Below, piece after piece: positions 32,755 through 43,505 of a stretch of 64,000 bases of DNA. Source of the DNA: Agarophyton chilense (Eukaryota > Rhodophyta > Florideophyceae > Gracilariales > Gracilariaceae). Location: positions 1-64,000 of the forward strand of contig JARGXX010000080.1 of NCBI GenBank assembly GCA_030374765.1. The letters run 5' to 3'. The position numbers were made by a program, and so were the translations under genes. The notes beneath the pieces were generated by a model, which saw nothing but the letters and a program-made list of their open reading frames with translations, searched no databases and had not been told where the DNA came from. Within the stretch, counting starts at the first letter, position 1. Every line of letters begins with the position of its first letter.

Positions 32755-33520
32755 CTGACCTTCTCCAAAGCAATGTAGTCAGCCAAGGGAGAAACAATTA
32801 GAGCCGTCAAGCACTGCCGACAAAGCCAAAAGCTCTGTCATCATCACACAGCTTTTTGTGCGCTTGAGATTCGAAGTCGACCCAAGGTCTGCATTTTACC
32901 AGGCCTCACGACAGTTTGCAGAAATACTCCATACCATCTGCGCCCTTGCTGCTGACGTTTTGGCCAGAGCTTTTAAATAAACCGCAAAGACAAAAACGAA
33001 AGAACAACAGAATCATTTATTTCCTGTTTGCTGAGTGATGGTTTGGAAAGCAACAGATCAGCTCAGGCCGCTTCAATTCTTTTCAAAGCGACGGAATAAT
33101 GATTATGTTACGGCTTGGATTGCAGATTATTACTCGGTACTACCGCGGTCCTTCGGGCGTTCGCACCAAAATAACTTAGGGAACGAGGGAGCCACCCTCC
33201 AGCTAGAGCTACCTTCGTAGGTGCATGTGCAGGATGATGTTATTTCTCAAAACATTCGCAAGGTTCCGCTTTCTCATGCCAAAAATTAAAAAGGTGAAAA
33301 AGGCTCCTGCTGAACTTTGCGGACAGGAGGAGCTGCAATAACGCACCCTGTTGGCATATTGTTGTCATCACTATCTACACTGGCTCCAACAGGTTTCACG
33401 CCGCTTAAAAGTGGCGTGGCCTATCTACAGTATGGGGACCCAGAAGAACGCTCAAACTTGCCACAGCATAATCCTTTCTTCACACAACGTTTTAGACTAA
33501 GGCCTTGGCGGCGTTGAGCG
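32755..33520. other. intergenic, no recognisable gene
   Basis: Upstream side of the minus-strand acetyltransferase. A short plus-strand frame (33317-33517) lies in the same phase as the next ORF but ends just before it and resembles nothing known. Confidence 0.5.
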
Positions 33521-33991
33521 ATGGGCTTTCAAGAGTCTGAGAGAGCCGAAAACAAGTCCTTGCGTCTTCTCTTTAGTCCGAATCCCGGCGACTTCCAAGG
33601 CAAAGTATCAGAGTCTCAGCTTATGAATGTCTGGTATTTCCTCAAGTATCCAAGTGAAATAACTGCAGAGATGGACTGGCCTTTCAGCTGTATAGATGAA
33701 ATGGAACCTTTTCTCCGCCCACACGGTATCATAAGTGCTCCAAGAATTCCACGATCTATGGTTGCATTTCTCGTTGTAGATCTTCGAAAGTATGATGATG
33801 AACATCGTCTTAGTCACGCAAGGTTCTGTCTCGAAAGTGATATTCCCGGGTTTAATTCGTTCTGGGTGAATGTTCTTCACGAATTGCTTTGTCGTTTCAC
33901 AGCATGTAGAAAGGGGAGCTCATCTGACGAAAACGTGCTCGTCCTAATTGGAAAGAATCTGCGTGGTATGGACATAGAACCGAAGCAGTGA
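33521..33991 (+). CDS. hypothetical protein, 156 aa
   Basis: Not recognised. The frame is open from MGFQESERAENK to DIEPKQ with a protein-like composition: hydrophobic strands such as SMVAFLVVDLRKY and ENVLVLIGKNL alternate with charged turns, which suggests an alpha/beta fold. No signal peptide or membrane segment is seen. An upstream frame in the same phase is split from it by one stop, so it could also be the end of a decayed or spliced gene. The nearest certain genes are 0.8 kb away on one side and 2.3 kb on the other. Confidence 0.35.
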   Translation: MGFQESERAENKSLRLLFSPNPGDFQGKVSESQLMNVWYFLKYPSEITAEMDWPFSCIDEMEPFLRPHGIISAPRIPRSMVAFLVVDLRKYDDEHRLSHARFCLESDIPGFNSFWVNVLHELLCRFTACRKGSSSDENVLVLIGKNLRGMDIEPKQ

Positions 33992-36261
33992 GACGTCAAC
34001 AAGTACATATTCACACCATCGCTTCCCCCTTATCATATCATTTGCGAAATGTATCTCTTGCTTTTGAATGGCCAACTTTACAACTTCCAAAGGACTAGCT
34101 AGAAATGATGTACTGCGCACTGAGAATGCAATGCGTCCATACAACAGATTCAATCCAAGTCATGGAGACCCGCCCTTCACGTCAATGTTTGCATGTGGGT
34201 GTTCCTTTCCCAATCCCTTGAAAAGTTACACCGCCATACAACAGCATCTGAATGAACAGACCCACTTTGGAGCAAAATTATGCACATGAGCCAGTTCAGA
34301 GCCGATGCAGAACGGCGTGAATGGATCTAGTTTCACAGATTGTCTTTTGTATCACGGCAACTCTTGACTAATTGATGCGAGACTAGACAAAATATTCTCT
34401 TAGCCTTTCTGTTTGAAGGACTAATCCATTTAGTAGTTACACTTTTCTTGAGTATTCATACCACAAACAAGTTACTGATTGTAAAAGAATTCACAAGCGA
34501 TAAGATGGTGTGTCAAGTGATTCAGGATAAGAGGGAATATATGTCAGTTATACTTCGTAAGGAATTATGCTTTCTGTGAGTTCATGCCCAAAGAGTTGTG
34601 ATGTTGTTAACATATCCGGCGGTCCGATTAAAGAAATTCTCGCGTTGCTGGGTCCGTTAGGTGAAACCGAAGTTCGCGGGTTTGTAAGGCTTGTGAAAAG
34701 GACACTATACTTTTTGTGGTGAATTTTCGTTCTACGATGGACGCAGGACGACGATGGCACGTCATCTAGCTAGCTAGGCCTCGAACGAGAAATTGGGACG
34801 CAAGCCAACAGCATCATACGAAATGAAATCTCTAGACAACCAATTGATGCCAAACTCTTCAAATTTCGGACAAGCTTTTCATCGTCGACGAGACTGCAAA
34901 ATCTCAAGTTGATCACAGTGACTCTGCAATTGAGGAGTTTATCCAAAAAGTACAAGAGTTTGACAATACTGACGACGATAAGAGCCCTGACGAATACACA
35001 TGATCGGGAGAAAGTCTGCCCAAATGTTTCAAGAAATTTGTAGCAAAGAAAGCCTATGATGCTTTTTGGGGAGATTAATCCTTGGAGCTTGAATAAAGTT
35101 TGAACTGGAGGAAGCCAGTTCTTTTGGTTTGAAGCCGCGAATTCCATGAAAATCATCCTATCAGAGAAACTTCAAGAACGCAGTCCCAGTCGTGCATGTT
35201 CTCTGTGCTCGATTACAAAACTTACAGCACACAGCGTTTAGTAAGGTGAATTGAGAGAGACATGCTCAGCTCATATCTACATTCCGAGTCATCGCGGCTT
35301 TCCTCATCACGATCGTGTTGATGCGCTAACAAAATCAGAATTGAAGGCTCCGCCCTGCTTTTGTTTGATTCACGCCCACACCCACGAAGGAGCGGCATCA
35401 GCAACACAGCATGAAGCAAAAATGCGGCCCAAGAATTACGAGTGGTAGCAATCCTAGCAATCCAGAACGACTGGGTCGTGAGTCGTTCATGGAATTCTCT
35501 AGTTGAGTTGAAGCAGACGACAGAATAAGGCAAATACAGGGTATCAGGACAATTGCCTGCCGGTTTTTTTTGACATCCTCGCCTCTCCCTTGGAATCAGT
35601 GCGGTTTGTACTCATGTCTTTTACGCCGTCTTTTTGAAGAGCCCTTTGGATATGCCTCGCGTTGCCGATATAGCCAGATTTGGCCCGATATAACCCGCGT
35701 TATAGATATTGTTCTAGATTTGTCTTTCATCGGAATTGGAGCTTTTTCGATCCAGAGGATTGATCTCTCACAACTGTGCCCTCTCTAGCTAGCTAGCGGG
35801 ATACCTGTGTACAGTACTATCTATCCCTAATGTTTCGCAGTCATGTACTCGATAGAAACCTACTTTGCTCAGCTTATGCTGCGAAAAAGCACACTTTGAG
35901 AAGACGATGCAAAGATGAGAAAGAAGCGGAGAAAGTTATTCTTGTATATTCGTCACTGCGTCCCGTTACCCTTAAAATAATGAGAGAAAAGGAAGCCTGG
36001 GCACATTAAAAGTGATACACAATGGCCATTGTAGAGATTGCCTCTTTCTTTAAAAGAGAAAAGAACTTGGAGGTAGTCTTGTTGGCTTCTGTATTTCGTT
36101 AGAGCAGACTGATGGAAAGTGGGAGAAGAAACGCCTTGCAGCGTCACCCTCCGGGTCTTCAAAAACACGAAGATGGACTCATGGGCCGATAAAAAGCAGT
36201 GACTGCCCCGACTAAGTTCTCACCCTTCACACTGTTCCATCCTCTGTCCGTTTTTCTTTTT
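33992..36261. other. 2.3-kb stretch with only weak coding hints
   Basis: A 51-residue plus-strand frame at 34567-34722 (with IKEILALLGPLGETEVRGF) and a following open stretch to about 35030 look mildly protein-like and could be exons of an unrecognised gene. A 128-residue minus-strand frame (34770-35156) overlaps the latter and is equally unassigned. Nothing else was seen. Confidence 0.35.
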
Positions 36262-37134
36262 CTACAAGTACAGAGCTCCTTTGCTTACCAAACGAACCCT
36301 TCCCTTAAGTTCGACGCGATCTTTGGATATCATACGAACCATAACAACACCGCCTCTTTTGGACAATTGTTCTGCGCGGTAAAACTTCCCATCTCGATTA
36401 GATCCCAGATACAGAGGCGCGAGCGCGCAGTGAGCGCTACCAGTAACCGGGTCCTCTGAGATTCCGGCCGACGGTGCAAAGAAGCGGCTTACAAAACACA
36501 CATTGCCGAAACCACGGGCAGTGGCTATAACCCCCCTGCAGCGGAGACCTGAAAGTGACTCCAGTCTAGGCCTGAGATTTTGTACAGAAGTCCAGTTTTC
36601 AAGCACAGCTACTATGTCATAATCGGAGAGATAACAAGAAGTAATAAGGTCCCTCGGAATACCAAGGCCATGTGCCAAATCTTGTTTCTCTAATTCAGTT
36701 AGATTGCCTTTCTCCAGAAGGGCGGGAAATTCCATGTGAAACGCCGGCAGACGGTCTTCTGCATGCTCACTTTTCTTAACGTTTAGTCTTTCACCTTTGG
36801 TTGTGATAAACTCCATTGTCAACAGCTGCTTGTTTTCCAATTGTAAGACAAAGGCGGCAGCCAGAGTGGCATGGCCACATAGCTGAACTTCTAAAGACGG
36901 AGTGAACCAGCGAATGCGGTAAGCACCACGCTCTTCCGTTGGGAAAAGGAAAGTCGTTTCTGACAGTCCTAACTCGGCTGCTATAGTTTGCATTTGTTCG
37001 TCATTAAGACTATCAACCTGGTCCCTTCTCAGTGGTATAATTGCCGCAGGATTTCCTTTTCCCAGACTCTTTGTTTCAGGTGGAACGAAAGCATCTACAA
37101 CATACAAGGAAAGAATCGTATCTGCGTTCGACAT
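36262..37134 (-). CDS. PhzF-family isomerase-like protein
   Basis: 290 residues, single exon, the usual length for the PhzF/PBLD family, whose fold is related to diaminopimelate epimerase. Key features: GNPAAII (27-33), the catalytic Glu in GLSETTFLF (Glu59), CGHATLAAAFV near residue 86, and EDPVTGSAHCALAP near 230, the second half-site. PhzF of phenazine synthesis isomerises a dihydro-anthranilate; eukaryotic relatives mostly have no known substrate. The start is set by MSNADTILSLYVVDAF, which opens on the family's first strand. No targeting peptide, so probably cytosolic. A 65-codon frame upstream in the same phase is closed by a stop five codons before this ATG. Confidence 0.85.
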   Translation of the reverse strand: MSNADTILSLYVVDAFVPPETKSLGKGNPAAIIPLRRDQVDSLNDEQMQTIAAELGLSETTFLFPTEERGAYRIRWFTPSLEVQLCGHATLAAAFVLQLENKQLLTMEFITTKGERLNVKKSEHAEDRLPAFHMEFPALLEKGNLTELEKQDLAHGLGIPRDLITSCYLSDYDIVAVLENWTSVQNLRPRLESLSGLRCRGVIATARGFGNVCFVSRFFAPSAGISEDPVTGSAHCALAPLYLGSNRDGKFYRAEQLSKRGGVVMVRMISKDRVELKGRVRLVSKGALYL

Positions 37135-37613
37135 TGTAATTTGCCTACGCTCTCAGACCTCGACGCCATACGTCTTCAGTCGTCCTGCTGACCGAAATTG
37201 ATTTCGGAGAACCAAGGACGGCTCCCAGAGTACATCAATTCGAGGCGACCCGCCGCTGGGCGAGGGCAAATTGCCAGGCCCCGTCGTACCTGCCAGCCTC
37301 GCAGCGATCAGAGAACGGTAGCTGCAGGTGCTGAGGAACATCGTCGCCATTCTGTGTCAGGTGTACATTTGTAAGACTCATCACAGGACTCCGGATGTCA
37401 CTCCAAAAAAGGGTTAGATTGCTACCCTTTGATTAATTCCCAATTCGTAGATTTTTAGTCATAGCCCGCTGTTTCTGAAAGTTACAATAACACTGGTGTT
37501 TGATGCACATCTGTGCGCAGATGAATCTGGAGCTCCGAATGGATTCAATGCTGCTTGGCATCAGGCATACATATACCTGCTGGTGCCATCAGCTAGACAG
37601 TCCCTGAGAAGCA
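37135..37613. other. divergent intergenic region between the PhzF-family gene and GLO1
   Basis: The two genes point away from each other across 479 bp, so this should hold both promoters. The minus-strand side has an upstream ORF (37350-37153) in the leader of the PhzF-family gene, starting MATMFLSTCSYRS. No clear TATA element was identified. Confidence 0.45.
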
Positions 37614-38690
37614 ATGCGCATCGGATTCATTAGCAGTGGTGTGAGTCCAAAGTCTGCATTTCTTCCGACCCGTTTGCGAGTTTGTAGAACGAGAACGACG
37701 ACGAGTCAGAGAGCAAGAGTAACAATGGCTGCGGACAAAATGCTACATGCTGTTTATCGCGTTGGTGATTTGGACTCTTCGCAAAAATTCCTGGAAGCAC
37801 TAGGAATGAAGTGTCTTCGAGAGCGCGACGTGCCCAGTGAAAACTATACGAACGTATTCTACGGATATGGATCGGAAAGGAAAGGAGAGCATTTTAGCTT
37901 AGAACTCACGTATAACTACGGAGTTGATACATATGAACTTGGCAGTGGCTTTGGCCATTTTGGTGTCGCTGTAGAAGATGCAAGGGCGACGGTTGAACGA
38001 GTGAGAGAGGCGGGCTTTAAGGTCACACGAGAAGTGGGCCCTGTCAAGGGTAAGTGAAATCAACTTGATCTTTGAAGAGTTCTCTTTCTGACAAATTGTT
38101 CAACTCTATTATCGTGGAAAAGGAGGTACGACTGTAATGGCTTTCGTTCAAGATCCTACGGGATATAAGTTTGAAGTCATACAACGCAAGCAACGAGACC
38201 CACTGTGCCAAGTGATGCTTAGGGTCAAGGATCTTGACAAATCTATTTCGTAAGTATTGGATACCGCCATGCATTGTGCAACGACGAATTTTGATGTATA
38301 TTGGAATGTCTAACCGCCCAACCGTTATTAAACTACAGCTTTTACGAAGCCATGGGTATGAAGCTTCTTCGTAAGCGCGACAACCCGGAATACAAGTATA
38401 CGCTGGGCTTCATGGGTTTTGGTCCCGAAGAAGAGAGTACGGTGTTAGAATTGACTTACAACTACGGGGACAATACTTATACCCCTGGTACTGGATATGC
38501 GCAGATTGCAGTTAGCACACCCGATGTGTACAAAGCTGCCGAAAAAATGAAAAAGAGTGGTTTTACTCTGGCTCGTGAACCAGGGCCTGTTTCGGGGATT
38601 GGAACCAAGATCTGTGCTGTGAGGGATCCTGACGGATGGAAGACAGTTCTCGTAGATGCCGAAGATTTCGAGCGAGAATTTGACGAATGA
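37614..38690 (+). CDS. GLO1: glyoxalase I (lactoylglutathione lyase), two-domain, 3 exons
   Basis: Exons 37614-38049, 38123-38249 and 38339-38690 give 304 residues. Introns of 73 and 89 bp have GTAAGT-type donors and AG acceptors. The enzyme converts the methylglyoxal-glutathione adduct to S-lactoylglutathione. Domain 1 (about 43-170) keeps all four metal ligands: His45 (MLHAVYRV), Glu97 (LELTYNYG), His115 (GFGHFGVAV) and Glu163 (KFEVI). Domain 2 (about 173-300) repeats the fold, but its matching sites carry Gln (CQVMLRV), Glu, Gln (YAQIAV) and Val (KTVLVD), so it is probably a vestigial site. This layout is that of plant two-domain GLX1. The first 37 residues are Ser/Arg/Thr-rich, like a plastid transit peptide; Met38 could start a cytosolic form. 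Confidence 0.93.
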
Positions 38691-39067
38691 GCGTTGAAAC
38701 AGTGATTTGAAACAGACTTCCCGCACAAGAAGATGAAGATCGCTTTAGATATCCGTTGCAGGCTACGAAGGTACTTCACGAAAAAGTGCCGCCGAAGAAC
38801 TTTCGTGGTTTCAGTTTAAAACTAGAAAGGGCTGATATCTAACTGTACGAAGATACAAAGGTACAGTAATAAAAATATGACACAAAGAATTAAAAAGAAT
38901 GTGTTGATCAATCATTGCCAAAACACGGGGGGCGTATTGTTCTTGCGAGGTTTACTTGATATTTGTAATGCTCTGGCCTGTCCGGTAAGTCAGCCGATTG
39001 TTGGCAGCTTTCGGTTGGGATCCCATTTGATCAGAATCAGCCGACATACGAACCCGTATGTGGGCAG
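38691..39067. other. intergenic between GLO1 and the glucosidase I gene
   Basis: 377 bp, both genes on the plus strand. AATAAAAATATG at 38868-38879 could serve the GLO1 polyadenylation signal. Nothing else seen. Confidence 0.4.
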
Positions 39068-41602
39068 TTGAAGTCGTCGAGACATTCGTGTTCTTTTCGC
39101 GGCGGAAAATATAAGATATCTAATCATTTCCACACTCTGATTCGATACATCCTTGCATCCATCATGTTCATTTTCATCGAACTATCGGTTTTTCTGCTTA
39201 TGATCACAAGGATGGTGGCGGAGGTGACTTGGGGGACGTTTCGGCCTCAGAACTTGATTGCTGCACGTGCTGATGTTCCACATTCGCCTTTCTTTGGTTT
39301 CGCCTATCATCCGGCGAACTCACTCAACATCCGTCATATGGCAACCGATAATCAAGAGCACATTTCCCTATTTTCATGGTCTCGGCATGATGGGAGAACC
39401 TTTGGTGATCAATTTATCAAAGATAAGAGCGCCAATTTGCACATAGAAACAACTTTCATGAATCATCCTAATCATCAAAACGCTTGTGTACTACGAGTTG
39501 CAGGCAAAGCCATAGATCCATCAAAGCTTGTTGAACCAACATCTCTGGTTTTCTACGCCGTCGCTGCTCCGGAAGAGCTTAATATGAAAAGCACAAAAAT
39601 GGACAAATCCGATGAGAAACAATGGGGTTCGCTTCGGTTGGGTAATATCCCGTACTCATCTGAGGAGGGAGTTGACGGTGATGTTAGGTTAGAGGGAAGA
39701 GCAGAAAGTATCGGAGGGCAATATACCATTCTCGTAAAAGAACCGACTGAAGGAATGTTGACTCCCACCTTTTTTGCGGCAGAAGAACCACAGCACTCTA
39801 GCGAGGCCTCTAGTTCTCGCTCTCGCATCCGCTCAAGGGCCGAAAAGCCCCAAGACACAGTTGGGAATCTGCTAAACTTTCACATTTCATCATCTACGGA
39901 AAATGCCCAAACAGCTTGGGCGATTGAAAAATCTATCGCCAAGGCTCTCAAACGTCGGAATTATCCCTCGGATGGACGTCACGCTCTTTACGTTCTGGAT
40001 GATTCTGCTATAGATGGCGCTCCAACACTTTTCGTGCAAAGGATTCTCCAAGTACCTTTTAGTATAGAGGCTACTTTTGTTTTGCGTGAGAATAGGGACA
40101 AGAACACTGTGCATGAAATTGAGAAAGGCATCACAGGCAGTGTGCTTGAGTCGAAATTGAATAGATCTCGCAAAGATTTCGATGCGAGGTTCGACCGCGT
40201 CTTTAGACTCAGTGAAAAGGGAATTAGCGACGAGGAGCAAGTTTTTGCAAGGGTTGCGCTTGCAAATATTCTAGGAGGCATTGGGTTTTTCTATGGAAGC
40301 TCGATCGCGAACAAGGTTGACGGGCCAAAAAGCGGTATACTCGGGGATATTGATGTACTAAAGCCGGTACGTTTGTTAACGGCCACACCCTCCCGAGCTC
40401 TTTTTCCGCGAGGCTTCTTATGGGACGAAGGTTTCCATCAGCTTCTTATCCAAAAATGGGATGCGGATCTCAGCTACCGATGTCTTCTCTTCTGGATGGA
40501 AGCCGGACAAGAAGACGGTTGGATTCCTCGAGAACAGATTCTTGGAATTGAAGCTCGAAACCGTTTTCCACGTCACATTGAACATCTAATTGTGCAAGAC
40601 CCAAACATAGCAAACCCGCCCACTATTTTATTAGCGATTCACTCTCTATTAAAGCTGAAGGAAGGTTGTGACAAAGAACCGCAGGACTTCAGGCCAAATG
40701 AAGATGGGTGCGAACAAATTCGAGACTGGGATATGCATCACAAGTTTACTAAGGTCATACTTACGAAAGCTAGACGCTACTATTCTTGGCTCAAATCTTC
40801 GCAATCAGGACACCTTCCTCATTCGTTCCGATGGAGAGGTCGTTCGCAAGACAAAAAGTCTCAGGAGGGTTATGCGCTTACATTGGCATCGGGACTGGAT
40901 GATTTCCCAAGAGCAGTTGAGCCAAATCCAAGGGAAACGCACGTAGACCTTCACAGCTGGATCACATGGGCCTCCGGCACGCTTTGTGGAATTTTCCAGA
41001 GTGTTGGTGACAATCATACTGCATCGGGATACAGAACTGAGTACGAAAATCTTAAGAAAAGACTTATTGAGGTACATGGAACGCGAGGATCAGATGAATA
41101 CGGGATTGAAAACCTGATGTGCGATCATGATGGAACAGATATGGTCTGTCACATTGGTTATCCGACCATACTTCCTTTACTACTTGGGTTGCTTGATCCA
41201 ACTGACAGACGTGTCAAAACTATTCTAGATGCCCTTGAAGACAAATCATTTTTAAATTCACCAGCAGGAGTACGCTCCCTATCCAAGTCCGACAGTTGGT
41301 ATCGCGGAGGGGATGACTACTGGACGGGACCAGTATGGATGCCTTTTAACTATCTAGTCCTAGCAGCATTGAAAACAAAATATTCGGTTGAAAATGGACC
41401 ATACCGCATCCAAGCTGCCAGACTGTATTCTTCGTTGAGGAAGGCAACTCTGAAGAATACATTCCGTGTGTATAAACAGACTGGACAACTCTGGGAAAAT
41501 TACTCACCCGAGGACGGTGCAGGAAAATCGGGTCGTCAATTCACCGGCTGGTCATCTCTGATTGTGTTGATCTATGCAGAAATGTTCGATACAGTTTTTT
41601 GA
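39068..41602 (+). CDS. MOGS: mannosyl-oligosaccharide glucosidase (glucosidase I, GH63)
   Basis: 844 residues, one exon, typical length. It removes the outermost glucose from the Glc3Man9GlcNAc2 N-glycan in the ER, the first trimming step. A basic cytosolic head is followed by one membrane segment (about 27-49, LASIMFIFIELSVFLLMI), the type II anchor of the family. The N-terminal GH63 domain begins at WGTFRPQNLIAARADVP. The C-terminal catalytic barrel carries RGFLWDEGFHQLLI near 450 with the acid Asp, GQEDGWIPREQ, GPVWMPFNYLVL near 751, and LWENYSPEDGAGKSGRQF near 807 with the second carboxylate. All look intact. Its stop lies 8 bp from the stop of the opposite-strand zinc-finger gene. Confidence 0.93.
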   Translation: MKSSRHSCSFRGGKYKISNHFHTLIRYILASIMFIFIELSVFLLMITRMVAEVTWGTFRPQNLIAARADVPHSPFFGFAYHPANSLNIRHMATDNQEHISLFSWSRHDGRTFGDQFIKDKSANLHIETTFMNHPNHQNACVLRVAGKAIDPSKLVEPTSLVFYAVAAPEELNMKSTKMDKSDEKQWGSLRLGNIPYSSEEGVDGDVRLEGRAESIGGQYTILVKEPTEGMLTPTFFAAEEPQHSSEASSSRSRIRSRAEKPQDTVGNLLNFHISSSTENAQTAWAIEKSIAKALKRRNYPSDGRHALYVLDDSAIDGAPTLFVQRILQVPFSIEATFVLRENRDKNTVHEIEKGITGSVLESKLNRSRKDFDARFDRVFRLSEKGISDEEQVFARVALANILGGIGFFYGSSIANKVDGPKSGILGDIDVLKPVRLLTATPSRALFPRGFLWDEGFHQLLIQKWDADLSYRCLLFWMEAGQEDGWIPREQILGIEARNRFPRHIEHLIVQDPNIANPPTILLAIHSLLKLKEGCDKEPQDFRPNEDGCEQIRDWDMHHKFTKVILTKARRYYSWLKSSQSGHLPHSFRWRGRSQDKKSQEGYALTLASGLDDFPRAVEPNPRETHVDLHSWITWASGTLCGIFQSVGDNHTASGYRTEYENLKKRLIEVHGTRGSDEYGIENLMCDHDGTDMVCHIGYPTILPLLLGLLDPTDRRVKTILDALEDKSFLNSPAGVRSLSKSDSWYRGGDDYWTGPVWMPFNYLVLAALKTKYSVENGPYRIQAARLYSSLRKATLKNTFRVYKQTGQLWENYSPEDGAGKSGRQFTGWSSLIVLIYAEMFDTVF

Positions 41603-41610
41603 AGAATGAG

Positions 41611-42559
41611 CTAGAATTCACTAAAGAGGTTGCGGTTGTGGTCGTCAAACAGTAGCTTCTCTGCGTCCGACGCTAAAAAGCAATTGTCAGTTTCAACTCC
41701 CGGTACCCAGGACGGAAGAACGTCAAAGCCATCGAAACACCCACGGAGTCCTATGTCTTGCAGCAGAGGTTCATCTCCCCATGTTCCAAGCGGAGCAATC
41801 GAACTTTGTTCCCACGAACCGACTTGGCCATGAGATTCATCAGTAACCTCGTTGTTGTTGAGTAAATCAGAAACACATGGCTCATTTGTGGCAAGAGCTT
41901 GGAGCTGAAGTGCCATGTCCCCGTAGTCGCATGTGTGTTGGCCCAATGATTTCGAGAAAGGTTCATCTTTATCCGATTCGGGTCGCAAGTCGTCACTTTG
42001 AACAAATTCCATAGGCGCTGTGGATGGTGTTTGAGATTTGGCGTGAGAGATAGGCGTCTGGTTTCTTCGATCTTTGTGAGCAGTGCGGCTGTGGAAGTTA
42101 AGACTACTCTTCCAAACAAACTGAGAAAACAGTGTTCATGAAAATACAATTCGAGCGAAGATGTTAGAAATTCGTGAGAATGCTATCAAGTTCTTTGGCA
42201 CCGAAAGTAATCCGCCGAAGACTTACTCGCCGATCGCAGATGAGACACATATACCTCTTTTCTCCCGTATGGATCTGTTTTGAAAACCAAATAGTTCGGA
42301 GAAGATGATCGTCAGAAATCGTAGACGTGAGAGAGGTATAAGAGAGTCAATCAGAAACAAATACACAACGGACCCTTTCATGAGCCTTCAGATTTGCTGG
42401 CTTCGAAAACGACTTTCCACAGACCTTGCAGACCGGGCGTGGGCGAGGTTTTTTCGCCTTCGTACCGGAAGAGAATGTATGGCGTGATGAATTCCCAATT
42501 ACCAGGCCGAACTCTCGATTAAAACCCGTTGTTGTGTCGGTCCCTTGTGATTGACTCAT
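41611..42559 (-). CDS. C2H2 zinc-finger protein, two fingers, 3 exons
   Basis: Exons 42559-42374, 42274-42227 (only 48 nt) and 42120-41611 give 247 residues. Introns of 99 and 106 bp have GT/AG ends and splicing rebuilds both fingers exactly. Finger 1: Cys44, Cys47, His60, His64 (CKVCGKSFSKPANLKAHERI), joined by the classic TGEK linker to finger 2: Cys72, Cys75, His88, His93 (CLICDRRFVWKSSLNFH). A basic patch (KAKKPRPRP) before finger 1 may be a nuclear signal. The C-terminal 150 residues are acidic and low in structure, as in an activation region. Likely a DNA-binding regulator; targets unknown. Confidence 0.82.
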
Positions 42560-43505
42560 CCTATGAAGTTGGATCTAGCCAACTTTTCCTGCAAAGATCT
42601 CTTCCTGCAAAGATCTTGACAAAAAAGACCGGAAGGAAATAGGAAGCGCTTATATAGTATAAGGTAAAGCTGATAGTGGATGCTTTCGCTTGTAACAGTC
42701 AGAACAGTCAGAACTGGGCTTAGATATGTTTTCGACTTGAAAGGGTCTCTCAGAGACGTTGATTCTGATATCCCGAATTTTCGTTAAGCGTTCCAAGCCA
42801 TTGTTCAACATGGATGCGTTTTAAGTCACGGAGAACACTTCCTGCCGCTGGGCGAAGGAAAAGGGCATGGCTGTCAGACAGTCTTTGACAGTATCTGTGA
42901 TGTGAAAACTATTCAAAACGTCTCTCTTCACTGCGAGCAGTACTCGACACCGTGAGGTAGGTAGTGAATTTCACTTGTGTGGTGTAGAAAGGTACACGAG
43001 TGTTATTCGTGATCACTATGCACAGAACCGAGAAGAGCAGCGGGCCCATAGTTCCGTAATATTTGGCAAGGTGTTTGTCTCTGTTTTTCGTTTGTTCAGC
43101 GTTGCAGGACGTGACACGGGACTTGAGCGTGCTGATCGAAACTGTATCCTTGCCAACAGTCGAAATAGTTAGTCTTCCATGGATTGCTCCTGTCGAGGAA
43201 GCGGGTCGTGTGTTGTGAGGGCTTGTATGTACGACTCTAGTTTTTGCATTTTGAACACACCAGTTGAGATTCAACAGATTATGACGATGGGGAAGTGAAA
43301 GACGTATAGGGCGTCTTCATCGCTCCGATAGAATTGAGTTGTCACGGACGTTTTTTAAAACAAATGCGATGAAATCAAGAGGATAATGCAATGAGGTTGT
43401 TCAAGTTTACACGTAAGCTTGGCCTTCTCACTTCAAAATAACAGGTAGCGGGATAACTACAACGCCGGTGAAATTTGTTAACTTAACTTGTATCATAATT
43501 TAAAG
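42560..43505. other. intergenic, no recognisable gene
   Basis: Lies between two minus-strand genes, so it holds the promoter of the zinc-finger gene and the 3' end of V-ATPase A. A direct duplicate (GATCTCTTCCTGCAAA) sits at about 42580-42611. A 121-codon minus frame (42909-43274) has no family resemblance. Confidence 0.45.

Noticed and set aside
31922-32801. Two long plus-strand frames (about 275 codons) opposite the GNAT gene
   Set aside because: Produced by the high GC content; they read as Arg/Pro/Ala runs, while the minus strand carries a clear GNAT motif.
42909-43274. 121-codon minus-strand frame
   Set aside because: Composition is not protein-like, there is no motif, and it lies between two certain genes.
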